Of a stretch of DNA of 64,000 bases, positions 1-7,149 are shown one piece after another. The position numbers and the translations under genes were made by a program. The stretch's first letter is position 1. Each line of letters begins with the position of its first letter. The stretch covers positions 1,054,001 to 1,118,000 of the forward strand of contig NZ_SBHM01000007.1 of the NCBI RefSeq assembly GCF_004028095.1, written 5' to 3'. Below the pieces are notes generated by a model. The model worked only from the letters and a program-made list of their open reading frames with translations, did no database searches and was not told the DNA's origin. The DNA comes from Paenarthrobacter ureafaciens (GTDB lineage: Bacteria; Actinomycetota; Actinomycetes; Actinomycetales; Micrococcaceae).

Positions 1-1
1 A

Positions 2-280
2 ATCTCAGACCTTGAGTGGTTCGGGAACAGGAAGGGTTACTTAGTGATTGTTCGTGGGGCCACCGAAACATCGCCCATCGCTGGCGACTTTATATCCATG
101 TTTCCAAATATCCTTGATCGGTGGCGAACTCAAGACGTCCCCTTCGTCATTGTGGTAGAGGAAAAGGGCGAGCGTCTACTGGCAGCTTTGGCAGGTGCCA
201 ATGAGTTTATGGAGAGGGCTGGCCGCCTCCCTTGGGCTCAACCTGGAATTGGTCCCGTTGATGTTGTCGTGCATCCTTGA
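2..280 (+). CDS. 3' end of a hypothetical protein gene (partial)
   Basis: The frame is open from the first bases of the window to a TGA at 278-280, so this is probably the C-terminal ~92 residues of a gene starting outside the window. A GTG at 44 is an internal candidate start, but no Shine-Dalgarno site precedes it. The product looks soluble, with alternating hydrophobic strands (FVIVVEEKGERLL) and a Pro/Gly-rich tail ending VDVVVHP. I recognise no family. It is followed by a gene-poor stretch and an IS3 element. Confidence 0.45.
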   Translation: MSDLEWFGNRKGYLVIVRGATETSPIAGDFISMFPNILDRWRTQDVPFVIVVEEKGERLLAALAGANEFMERAGRLPWAQPGIGPVDVVVHP

Positions 281-887
281 TGTCACTACCTGAGCGTCAG
301 GTTTGGATCTCTCAGCCCCGATTCCTCTCCCGGGATAATGATTTTGGCGTCTCTAACGGCTTCAGTGGTGAGATTTCCTAAGCGGTAATGAAGGCATTCA
401 CTCTCGGAGCAGCCTGTTCTCGCGCCAGCTGTTACGCCAGGCGAGGCCCGTTGGCTGCATTGCCCGCTCGGGGATCCTCTACCTGTCGCGAATCCCGAAC
501 GAGAGATCCAGACGTCCGGGTCAGCTTTCCTCAACATTCAACAACGACTCGTCAAACCAGACATCTTCGTGCCCAGGCGTCAAGAGGAATCGCCACCCTG
601 CGGGCAAGGCAAGAGAGGGAACGACTTCAGAACACCGTGTCGTCAGATGCTCGACGTACAACGGAACGAAGAAGTCATCCGCCGTTCCTAGGTCTTCACC
701 GCGCCAGATGAACCAGCCACTCTACCCAGCCGCGGCTGCATGCCGCAGACCGTTAAGTGGATAAACATGAGGCGACCACACGTTTTTGGACACTCCCCTT
801 TCACGCCCTGCAACGGTGGTGTAGGGACAGCCCCGAATCTGGCGGTCAGCCGCATCTGGGCGGAGAGGATCGAATCGTGCATATGTA
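281..887. other. Gene-poor stretch upstream of the IS3 element
   Basis: About 600 bases without a convincing gene. The open frames here, for example 388-711 on the plus strand, are rich in Arg, Ser and Thr, have no ribosome-binding site and resemble no known family. I see no tRNA, terminator or repeat. It may be eroded coding DNA, but nothing in it can be assigned. Confidence 0.4.
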
Positions 888-971
888 ACATTGGTTGGGT
901 CCCCGGAGAGTAGTCCAGTGTTTGTGTGAGTTTCGTGTCCGAGAATGGACACAGGAGGTAATTCACGAATC

Positions 972-1250
972 ATGGCACGCAGACACGCCCCGGAGCAGGT
1001 CATCGCTAAGGTCCGGCAGGGCCAAAAGATGCTCAACGATGGCCGTCCGATGGTCGAGGTCGTCAAGGAGCTCCAGGTCACCGAGGCGACTTGGTACCGC
1101 TGGCTGAACCAGTACGGGTCTGAGAAGAACGCCGAAGCGTCCAAGCGGACCAAGGAGCTGGAGAAGGAGAACGCCCGGCTCAAGCGGTTGCTGGCGGAGA
1201 AGGAACTGGCGATCGACATCCTGAACGAGGTGGCGAAGGGAAAATTCTGA
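972..1250 (+). CDS. IS3-family transposase OrfA (HTH and leucine-zipper part)
   Basis: OrfA supplies the DNA-binding N-terminal half of the transposase. The 92-residue product starts MARRHAPEQVIAKVRQGQ, the usual IS3 OrfA opening, has a helix-turn-helix around residues 20-50 (VTEATWYRWLNQYG) and a heptad-type helix after it (ELEKENARLKRLLAEKE). I chose ATG 972 because the protein matches the family from there; an ATG at 945 is in frame but adds nine unrelated residues. The frame ends in TGA at 1248-1250, just after the slippery site, so OrfAB fusion requires a -1 shift. Confidence 0.88.
   Translation: MARRHAPEQVIAKVRQGQKMLNDGRPMVEVVKELQVTEATWYRWLNQYGSEKNAEASKRTKELEKENARLKRLLAEKELAIDILNEVAKGKF
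1238..1244 (+). other. Predicted -1 programmed frameshift heptamer
   Basis: The heptamer G GGA AAA fits the X XXY YYZ rule in the OrfA frame, four bases before the orfA stop. A one-base slip places the ribosome in the frame of orfB. The fused protein then reads ...AKGK-ILSPEPRRRAVRMAVEKF, the junction seen in IS3-family OrfAB proteins. The orfB frame is open from 1244 onward. A stimulatory structure downstream was not worked out. Confidence 0.7.
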
Positions 1251-1273
1251 GCCCCGAACCACGTCGCCGTGCC

Positions 1274-2119
1274 GTGCGCATGGCGGTGGAGAAGTTCGGG
1301 GCATCCGAACGCTTCGCCTGCAAGGTCTTGGGGCAGAACCGGTCCGCGTTCCGCAAAAAGAAACCCGACATGGGCTTCGAAGAGGCGCAGCTCCGCTCGG
1401 AGCTGCGTGCCATCGCAATGAAGCACCCGGCGTGGGGCTGGCGGAAGGCCCGCTGGCACCTGCTGGCCCAGCCGGCGTGGGACGGGGTAGCGCTGAACAG
1501 GAAGCGCATCCGCAGGCTCTGGCGCGACGAAGGCCTGACCTGCAAACCCAGAGCCCGGAAGAAGCGCCGCACCGGGCCCGGCGCCGGGGAACAGAAACGC
1601 CTCACAGCCCAGTATCCGATGCACGTGGTCAGCTTCGACTTCCAATCCGACGTGACCTCCTGCGGCCGGCACATCCGGTTCCTCAACGTCATCGATGAAT
1701 ACACCCGCACGGCGCTGGCCGTCATCCCGCGAAGGTCGTTCAAAGCCACTGACGTGGTCGCGGTGCTGGAGAACATCATCGCCGAAACCGGCACCGCACC
1801 GACATACCTCAGGTGTGACAACGGCCCCGAATTCACCGCCGCCGCACTGCTCGACTGGTGCGATACCGCCGGAGTCGACACCGCCTTCATCGACCCGGGC
1901 TCACCTTGGCAGAACGGCTTCATCGAATCCTTCAACGCCCAATTCAGAAGGGAACAACTCTCCGGAGAGATCATGGACACCATGGCCGAAGCGAAGTATT
2001 TGGCCGAGGAATGGAAGACTATCTACAATCATGAACGGCCCCACGGATCCCTGGACGGCATGACGCCGAAACGCTACTGGGAAACCTGGACGCAAGAAAA
2101 CCAATTAGCTATCGCATAG
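1274..2119 (+). CDS. IS3-family transposase OrfB (DDE catalytic part)
   Basis: Catalytic half of the IS3 transposase, 281 residues from the GTG at 1274 and probably made mainly as OrfAB by frameshifting at 1238-1244. It has the HTH_21-like segment around residues 35-90 (HPAWGWRKARWHLL) followed by an rve integrase core. The DDE triad is visible as the D of SFDFQSD, the D of RCDNGPEF and the E of NGFIESFNAQF, with the family residues REQL just after the E. The C-terminal YNHERPHGSLDGMTP motif is intact. The right inverted repeat overlaps the end of the gene. Confidence 0.9.
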   Translation: MRMAVEKFGASERFACKVLGQNRSAFRKKKPDMGFEEAQLRSELRAIAMKHPAWGWRKARWHLLAQPAWDGVALNRKRIRRLWRDEGLTCKPRARKKRRTGPGAGEQKRLTAQYPMHVVSFDFQSDVTSCGRHIRFLNVIDEYTRTALAVIPRRSFKATDVVAVLENIIAETGTAPTYLRCDNGPEFTAAALLDWCDTAGVDTAFIDPGSPWQNGFIESFNAQFRREQLSGEIMDTMAEAKYLAEEWKTIYNHERPHGSLDGMTPKRYWETWTQENQLAIA

Positions 2120-2252
2120 ACGCTGGACTGCTAACGGGGGCCCAATCAACATCATCACCTAAGAAAGCGCACAAGTCCCTGTCAGTTGAAGAATCCTGTA
2201 GCGTGCAGCTGGTCCTGATCTTTGCGGCGGGGTGATATGGGAGCAAGTGGTT

Positions 2253-2597
2253 ATGAGTGCCCCGCTGGAAGTTCCAAGGCTTGAAGACCTGAGTGACGTC
2301 GGGGTTGGTATCGAGACGTCTGATCAGCCTTGGGTGGTCGACCTGTTGGCGTGGGCGAACGACGGCAGTACCGTAACGCTTACCTTGGACGAGATCGCTG
2401 GGTCAGCGAGCATCCGCTGGATCCACGGTGACGAGGTGCGCCTTGTTCTTGAGCGAGAGACCGTGAAGGTCAGTGTCCGGGGCGAGCGCGGCGTGATTGA
2501 GTTCCACGTTTGGTCCCGCTGGGGAGGAATGGCCGGCGAGTTGATCGTGAGGGTGGGCGAGCACGCTTCGGTCCATGACACACTTCTACGTGCATGA
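2253..2597 (+). CDS. Hypothetical protein
   Basis: A soluble acidic protein of about 114 residues, rich in predicted beta strands, with no membrane segment or signal peptide. I prefer ATG 2253 because GGGAGC lies about nine bases upstream; a GTG at 2232 in the same frame has no better site. Visible features are SDVGVGIETSDQPWVVDLL near the start and a Trp/Arg-rich segment (FHVWSRWGGMAGELIV) near residue 90. No known domain is recognised. It stands alone between the IS3 and IS256 elements, so it may be remnant accessory DNA. Confidence 0.5.
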   Translation: MSAPLEVPRLEDLSDVGVGIETSDQPWVVDLLAWANDGSTVTLTLDEIAGSASIRWIHGDEVRLVLERETVKVSVRGERGVIEFHVWSRWGGMAGELIVRVGEHASVHDTLLRA

Positions 2598-2643
2598 AAG
2601 CCCGTCTTTGTTCGGTCGGGGATCGACTAAAGGGCGCTAATCA

Positions 2644-2829
2644 CTATTGTCGTCCAAAGCGTTTCTGCTGGCTGGAGGCGTAGATGGGGGTGAAGTAGAC
2701 GCCATACTCGCTATCGTCCGCGAACTCGGATAGGTCCAGATCGCCGCTTGTCTCGAACTCTGACCACAGCTCTTCCCCCAACAGATTCCCTTGGCGTTGG
2801 ACCGCGGCCGCAACACCAAGGGAAGTCAA
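2644..2829 (-). CDS. Small hypothetical protein beside the IS256 element
   Basis: A 61-residue acidic frame (GEELWSEFETSGDLDLSEFADD) starting at a TTG that lies inside the left copy of the IS256 target duplication. If the IS is removed in thought, this TTG overlaps the stop codon of the membrane-protein gene that now ends at 4236, giving a TTGA stop/start overlap. It may therefore have been the last gene of the small minus-strand operon and now be cut off from its promoter. No family is recognised and it could be non-coding. Confidence 0.35.
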   Translation of the reverse strand: MTSLGVAAAVQRQGNLLGEELWSEFETSGDLDLSEFADDSEYGVYFTPIYASSQQKRFGRQ

Positions 2830-2832
2830 GGC

Positions 2833-4234
2833 GAGGGTGTTTCATTGAGTGTGTAAGGGTCCGGTCTCTAACTAGGGTGTGACCTGCGGTTTCACCCCTG
2901 AAAGGACGGGCCCTCTTGGCCGAAATCAGTATGACCACTAACCCCCTTGAAGGCGTTTTGAGCGCCGATCAGATCGACGCGCTCGTCACGGCTGCGGAGG
3001 ACCTCGGAGAGGGCCGCAACGGTGTTGAGGAACTCCTTGCCCGGATGACCCGCGCGGTCCTGGAACGGGCCCTGGAAACGGAGATGAGCGACCACCTCGG
3101 CTACGAGTCCGGGGACCCCGCAGGGCAGGGCACGGGCAACTCCCGCAACGGCAAGACAACCAAGAGCGTTCAGACCCTCCAGGGGCCTGTGCAGGTCACA
3201 GTGCCACGGGACCGGAACAGCTCCTTCGAACCGGTCATCGTGCCCAAGCGGGCCCGCCGGTTGGGCAAGGTCGAGGACATGATCCTGTCACTCTACGCCC
3301 GCGGGATGAGCACCCGGGATATCGGTTCCCACCTCGATGAAATCTACGGGACCAAGGTCTCCGCCGCGACGATTTCGAGGGTGACGGACGTGATTGCCGA
3401 TGAGGTCGCCCAGTGGCAGAACCGGCCGCTGGAGTCCGTGTATCCGATCGTCTACATCGACGCGATCTGGCTGAAAATCCGGGACGGCGGCGTGGTGGTG
3501 AACAAGGCCTGCCACGTGGCCGTGGGCGTTGACGTGGAGGGCCGCAAGCAGGTCCTGGGCCTGTGGCTGGGCACCAGCGAAGGGGCGAAGTTCTGGGCCA
3601 ACGTGCTCACCGAAATCCGCAACCGCGGAGCCGCCGACATCCTGATCCTGTGCTGTGACGGGCTCACCGGGCTGCCGGCAGCGGTGAACAGCATCTACCC
3701 CCAGACCGTCGTGCAGACCTGCGTCGTGCACCTGCTGCGCTCGGCCATGAAATACGCCTCCTACGGCGCCCGCAAAGCCATGGCCCGGGACATGCGCCCG
3801 ATCTACACCGCACCGACCGTGCAGGCGGCCGAACTGGCAATGGAGGCCTTCGCGGAAACCTGGCAGGCCACGGCTCCCGGGGCGGTGCTGGCCTGGCGGA
3901 ACGCCTGGGAAGACTTCACCCCGTTCCTGGCCTTCACCCCGGAGATCCGCAAAGTCATCTACACCACGAACCAGATCGAATCGATCAACTACCAGCTGCG
4001 GAAGATCACCAAAACGCGGGGCTCATTTCCTTCCGACGAGGCCGCGATCAAGCTGGTCTACCTCGGGATCAGAAACATCGAAACGACCCGCGGCGGTGAA
4101 CTCGGAACCGGCACCCAAGGCTGGCACCAGGCACTGAACGCTTTCGCCGTTCAATTCCCCAACCGACTTCCGATCTGACCACCCGGCAGACCGGACAACC
4201 GACCGGTCCCTTACACAGAAAACTTGACACCCCC
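2833..4234 (+). mobile_element. IS256-family insertion sequence, complete
   Basis: A single transposase gene lies between terminal inverted repeats. The ends share GGGTGT at the tip and the inner blocks TGTGTAAGGG and CCGGTC (2850-2866, mirrored near 4201-4218). The 8-bp sequence GTCAAGGC is repeated directly outside the element (2825-2832 and 4235-4242), the duplication length typical of IS256. Everything needed for transposition appears intact. The insertion sits between two small minus-strand frames. Confidence 0.9.
2916..4178 (+). CDS. IS256-family (mutator-type) transposase
   Basis: A 420-residue DDE transposase of the IS256 family at about full family length. The N-terminal half carries the conserved opening (DHLGYESGDPAGQGTGNSRN) and an HTH-like segment (ARGMSTRDIGSHLDEIYG). 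Catalytic acidic residues are the D of VYIDAIWLKIR, the D of LCCDGLTGLPAAV and the E of NQIESINYQLRK. The C-x2-H signature appears as QTCVVHLLR. The start is either the TTG at 2916, seven bases after AAAGGACGGG, or the ATG at 2931; both give an intact domain. Confidence 0.92.
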   Translation: MAEISMTTNPLEGVLSADQIDALVTAAEDLGEGRNGVEELLARMTRAVLERALETEMSDHLGYESGDPAGQGTGNSRNGKTTKSVQTLQGPVQVTVPRDRNSSFEPVIVPKRARRLGKVEDMILSLYARGMSTRDIGSHLDEIYGTKVSAATISRVTDVIADEVAQWQNRPLESVYPIVYIDAIWLKIRDGGVVVNKACHVAVGVDVEGRKQVLGLWLGTSEGAKFWANVLTEIRNRGAADILILCCDGLTGLPAAVNSIYPQTVVQTCVVHLLRSAMKYASYGARKAMARDMRPIYTAPTVQAAELAMEAFAETWQATAPGAVLAWRNAWEDFTPFLAFTPEIRKVIYTTNQIESINYQLRKITKTRGSFPSDEAAIKLVYLGIRNIETTRGGELGTGTQGWHQALNAFAVQFPNRLPI

Positions 4235-4235
4235 G

Positions 4236-4466
4236 TCAAGGCATGAAGGAGATCGCTAAAAAGCCAAACCCAGTCATCGCGACCAGGTACGCCGCAACTT
4301 TCGAAGCCCGAAGCTGGTACTCGTGGGACTTGAATTTAGTTGTCTCCGGCAGCCAGGACCAACCATCCTTGCCGACCCGTGCGAGCCGTTGCCTCAGAAG
4401 GTAGAGCATCACTCCGCTCACAACGAGGAAGGCTCCAACCAGCGCTAGAAACGGTGAACTCATCAT
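4236..4466 (-). CDS. Small two-helix membrane protein
   Basis: Roughly 76-80 residues with two hydrophobic helices, one near the N-terminus (FLALVGAFLVVSGVMLYLL) and one near the C-terminus (VAAYLVAMTGFGFLAISF), separated by a basic loop. ATG 4466 overlaps the stop of the upstream gene as TAATG, suggesting translational coupling; a GTG at 4478 in frame is the alternative. The stop codon lies within the IS256 target duplication, so the insertion landed exactly at the end of this gene without altering the protein. No family is recognised. Confidence 0.55.
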   Translation of the reverse strand: MMSSPFLALVGAFLVVSGVMLYLLRQRLARVGKDGWSWLPETTKFKSHEYQLRASKVAAYLVAMTGFGFLAISFMP

Positions 4467-4702
4467 TAACCTGACCACGGTGGCCGGAAGATGAGCGTAA
4501 GCCCAACAATGACCACACCACTTATGATCAACAAGATAGAGAAGAACACACCAAGTTGTTCGAACCCACTCACTCGACCAGCTTCTGGCTCGTCCGGACG
4601 GTTGAGCATCTGGTCAGTGATAAATAGTTGGCGGCTGGCAATCCATTTCCGAAAGACGACCCAGACCAGGCCAACGATTATGAACACCAGGCCCAGCGTC
4701 AT
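4466..4702 (-). CDS. Small two-helix membrane protein, upstream partner
   Basis: A 78-residue protein with an N-terminal helix (LGLVFIIVGLVWVVF), a charged middle containing DQMLNRPDEPEAG, and a second helix (LGVFFSILLIISGVVIVGL). ATG 4702 is preceded by a GAGGGGGG Shine-Dalgarno site; a longer frame to 4876 exists but its extra residues look non-coding. It is the first gene of a coupled pair with the gene ending at 4236 and has the same topology, so the two may form one membrane complex. The function is unknown. Confidence 0.6.
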   Translation of the reverse strand: MTLGLVFIIVGLVWVVFRKWIASRQLFITDQMLNRPDEPEAGRVSGFEQLGVFFSILLIISGVVIVGLTLIFRPPWSG

Positions 4703-4939
4703 CTTCCCCCCCTCTACGGTTCTCCGAATCATCCTAGATTGCTCGAAGCCGTACTCCACGGACGTCGCCATCGCACATGCAGGAGAGCAGAACCCGGCGT
4801 CTTGAAGCTGCGGACAGACCTTCTCGGATGCGATCGCCGTCCGCTCAAGGATCCGGAACCGGGCAGTCGAGCACAAGCATCTGCTAGGCAGTTACCCGTG
4901 GCCGGATTATCAAACTCGCCACCCCCATGGTTGCTTCTA

Positions 4940-5191
4940 CTATTCGCGAACTAGAACGTGGCCACGGCGTTTGCTTTCTTGGAAAGCGTCACGCAACTCA
5001 CGCTCCACTACCTCGTTCAGATTGGCCGGCACCTTGCACCCAGCGCCGTCTCCGGCGCCGTACCCTTGACCAGCATCGGGGGTGCAACGAAGCTCAGGTG
5101 GTACTTGGCGCTCAATGCTCACGCAAAGTTCGTGTTGGTGACCTCTCTTGCAGCTGAAAATAACGCGAACTCGTCGATCCGGTGCGCTCAT
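4940..5191 (-). CDS. Small zinc-ribbon-like hypothetical protein
   Basis: An 83-residue soluble protein. The N-terminal part reads SCKRGHQHEL followed by RCTPDAG and GAGCKVP, resembling the Cys-Gly-His spacing of small actinobacterial zinc-ribbon proteins. The C-terminal half is a charged helix (NEVVERELRDAFQESKRRGH). ATG 5191 is preceded by GGGGGCAAC, a good ribosome-binding site. The family assignment is by resemblance only, and the gene could be an isolated remnant between IS elements. Confidence 0.45.
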   Translation of the reverse strand: MSAPDRRVRVIFSCKRGHQHELCVSIERQVPPELRCTPDAGQGYGAGDGAGCKVPANLNEVVERELRDAFQESKRRGHVLVRE

Positions 5192-5271
5192 TGTTGCCCC
5201 CTATAGATTCAACCGGCCCTTTGCGCGGTATTAGGAAGGTATCGCCAGCCCCTGACATTTTGAGGGCTAGG

Positions 5272-6349
5272 TGTAGTTCCCATGGAGGTTGTGAACAGCG
5301 TGGCGTGATGTAAAAGGCGAAAGCCTCCGGTATCGATTTGGGTTACCACACTCATCTCGACGCCAGGAGGCTCTCGTTGTCCTACGTTACCCATGCCAAC
5401 GCCGATCTGACACCTAAGGCCAGGGCGAAGCTGGCCCGTTTGGTCGTTGAGGAGGGCTGGACGTTGCGCCGGGCCGCGGAACGTTTTCAATGCTCACCAG
5501 CGACGGCCAAGAAGTGGGTGGACCGCTACAGGGTCCGTGGTGAGGACGGCATGGCTGACGCGTCCTCCCGCCCGCGGCGGAGCCCGAAACGCACCCCCGT
5601 ACGCACCGAACGCCGCATTGTGGGGTTGAGGTTCAATCGGCGGTGGGGACCGCACCGGATAGCGGCCCACCTGGGCTTGGCCCGCTCCACCGTCGGCAAG
5701 GTCCTGACCCGGTACCGGATGCCCCGGCTGGCCTGCCTGGATCAGGGCACCGGTCTGCCCGTTCGCACACCTGCACCGCAGCGCTACGAGCACGAGAACC
5801 CCGGAGACCTGATCCACGTGGACATCAAGAAGCTTGGGCGCATCCCCGACGGCGGCGGACACCGCGCCCTCGGACGCGCCAAGGGGCAGCGGAACCGCCG
5901 TGCCGGGACCGGTTATGCCTACCTGCATCATGCCGTCGATGACCACACCCGGCTCGCGTACTCCGAAATCCTCAACGACGAAAAGAAGGAAACGGCCGCC
6001 GCCTTCTGGCTGCGAGCCGCCGCATTCTTCGCCGCCCACGGCATCACCGTCAAAGCGGTGCTCACGGACAACGGGTCCTGCTACCGCTCCCGGACCTTCG
6101 CAGCAGCCCTGGGACCGCACCTCAAACACCGGCGCACCCGCCCCTACCGACCCCAAACCAACGGCAAGGTGGAACGCTTCAACCGCACCCTCGCCACCGA
6201 ATGGGCCTACGCCCGGCCCTACACCTCAGAAACCGAGCGCGCCGCCACCTACCCGGCATGGCTCCACCATTACAATCATCACCGAACCCATACCGGCATC
6301 GGAGGCAAAACCCCCATCAGCCGCGTTCACAACCTCAGTGGGAATTACA
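5272..6349 (+). mobile_element. IS481-family insertion sequence, complete
   Basis: The element begins TGTAGTTCCC and ends GGGAATTACA. Its ends are near-perfect inverted repeats of about 25 bp sharing GAGGTTGTGAAC (near 5284-5296 and 6326-6337). The 6-bp target duplication GCTAGG flanks it at 5266-5271 and 6350-6355. This fits the NCTAGN target known for IS481 of Bordetella. The transposase frame is intact and runs out of the right end of the element into the target copy. Confidence 0.9.
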
Positions 6350-6354
6350 GCTAG
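5377..6354 (+). CDS. IS481-family transposase
   Basis: A 325-residue transposase with an N-terminal helix-turn-helix (WTLRRAAERFQCSPATAKKWV) and an rve core. Acidic catalytic residues are visible in HVDIKKLG, in the AVDDHTRLAY region, in VLTDNGSCYRS and in NGKVERFNRTL. I chose the TTG at 5377 because AGGAGG stands six bases upstream; a longer TTG start at 5338 lies without a site in the leader. The TAG stop (6352-6354) is not part of the IS: it comes from the CTAG of the flanking target duplication, so the transposase depends on its target for termination. Confidence 0.92.
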   Translation: MSYVTHANADLTPKARAKLARLVVEEGWTLRRAAERFQCSPATAKKWVDRYRVRGEDGMADASSRPRRSPKRTPVRTERRIVGLRFNRRWGPHRIAAHLGLARSTVGKVLTRYRMPRLACLDQGTGLPVRTPAPQRYEHENPGDLIHVDIKKLGRIPDGGGHRALGRAKGQRNRRAGTGYAYLHHAVDDHTRLAYSEILNDEKKETAAAFWLRAAAFFAAHGITVKAVLTDNGSCYRSRTFAAALGPHLKHRRTRPYRPQTNGKVERFNRTLATEWAYARPYTSETERAATYPAWLHHYNHHRTHTGIGGKTPISRVHNLSGNYS

Positions 6355-6555
6355 GGCGCCTAAGGGGTGGACCAATAGCGCGCCCGTAAGCCGGTCGTTC
6401 ACCGGCCGCTCCGTCACCGCCCTTCGGCTCTCCGAGCTTCCAAGTGTTTCCGCCATTCTCGGATTCCCGTATACCCCGCCCGAATTAATGCCCGGTGAAG
6501 GGCCCTAAAAGCTACAGTCCGAGGCTCGCACCGGAGTACCGGTTCTCGATTCCGT

Positions 6556-6671
6556 GGCGGTTACCCTCTGGCACGCTTTGAAGCTGGCCGGGGCGCCGCT
6601 CCTGGACCCCAAGTGCGGGAAGTAGCTGGCGGGCGGTTACCCTCTGGCATGCCCTGAAGCTAGCCGGGGCG
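6556..6671. repeat. Direct repeat pair of about 40 bp
   Basis: Two copies of a ~40-bp sequence beginning GGCGGTTACCCTCTGGCA lie at 6556-6595 and 6632-6671, with about 85-90 percent identity by eye. The end of the second copy (AGCTAGCCGGGGCGTCCGGG) runs straight into the tandem repeats at 6671. The surrounding 200 bases hold no gene. This looks like a local duplication scar next to the IS481 element. Confidence 0.6.
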
Positions 6672-6809
6672 TCCGGGCTCAGTCCTTGTCGATCAGGTCC
6701 AGGAGCTTGCCGAGGGCGTCCGGGCTCAGTCCTTGTCGATCAGGTCCAGGAGCTAGCCGGGACGTCCGGGTCAGTCCTTGTCGATCAGGTCCAAGAGCTT
6801 TCCCAGGGC
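6671..6809 (-). repeat. Three tandem copies of the 3' end of the adjacent gene
   Basis: A 46-47-bp unit occurs at 6671-6717, 6718-6763 and 6764-6809. The third copy is the true 3' end and stop codon of the small gene at 6771-7118. The other two are extra copies placed after the stop, each still readable on the minus strand as GKLLDLIDKD or close to it. The copies differ at only a few bases, so the duplication is fairly recent. Confidence 0.8.
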
Positions 6810-7118
6810 GTCCCGGATGTCGTCGTAGTCGTTCTGGCCGGCACGGCTTTCGGCTGAGATGACGCCGCAGCGATGGATCTTCTTGAAGTCGCCGACGGGG
6901 AATTTGTAGTGCCCCTTCTGGTCGTCCGGATGGTCGTCGTCCACGCCGAGGTACCACTTGCCGTACTCAGCGAAGTCGTGCTTTTCGAGGAACGAGTTTT
7001 CTTCCTTGGTTGAGGGCGCGTGCTCGCTCCAGTCGTCCCGCTCGTCCTTGGCCACTTTGCCTTCCTTGATCAACTTCTTGGCGTGGTCCAAGGCCTTCTT
7101 GTTGAGCTTCACTGCCAT
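6771..7118 (-). CDS. Conserved uncharacterised small protein
   Basis: A 115-residue soluble, highly charged protein. It starts MAVKLNKKALDHAKKLIKEG and contains EHAPSTKEENSFLEKHDFAEYGKWYLGVDDD, FPVGDFKKIHRCGVISAESRAGQ and a C-terminal GKLLDLIDKD. I recall similar proteins in rhizobia and actinobacteria, always without a function, so I call it conserved but uncharacterised. A GGAGC site precedes ATG 7118. It lies downstream of and in the same direction as pntB and may be read through from that operon. Its 3' end is tandemly duplicated after the stop. Confidence 0.8.
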   Translation of the reverse strand: MAVKLNKKALDHAKKLIKEGKVAKDERDDWSEHAPSTKEENSFLEKHDFAEYGKWYLGVDDDHPDDQKGHYKFPVGDFKKIHRCGVISAESRAGQNDYDDIRDALGKLLDLIDKD

Positions 7119-7149
7119 CGTCCGGGCTCCTTATCAATACGCGGGTTGT

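Larger units (their letters stand above)
892..2148 (+). mobile_element. IS3-family insertion sequence, complete
   Basis: The element carries orfA and orfB with a frameshift site between them. Its ends begin TGGTTGGG and finish CCCAATCA (5'-TG...CA-3', usual for IS3). The ends form imperfect inverted repeats of about 32 bp at roughly 892-923 and 2117-2148, sharing the block AGTCCAG near the inner end. The 4-bp sequence ACAT lies directly outside both ends (888-891 and 2149-2152) and fits a target-site duplication; some IS3 subgroups, such as IS407, make 4-bp duplications. Both frames are intact, so the copy could be active. Confidence 0.88.

Noticed and set aside
388..711. A 107-codon frame upstream of the IS3 element
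   Set aside because: Arg/Ser/Thr-rich, no ribosome site, no family resemblance, and overlapped by an equally poor minus-strand frame.
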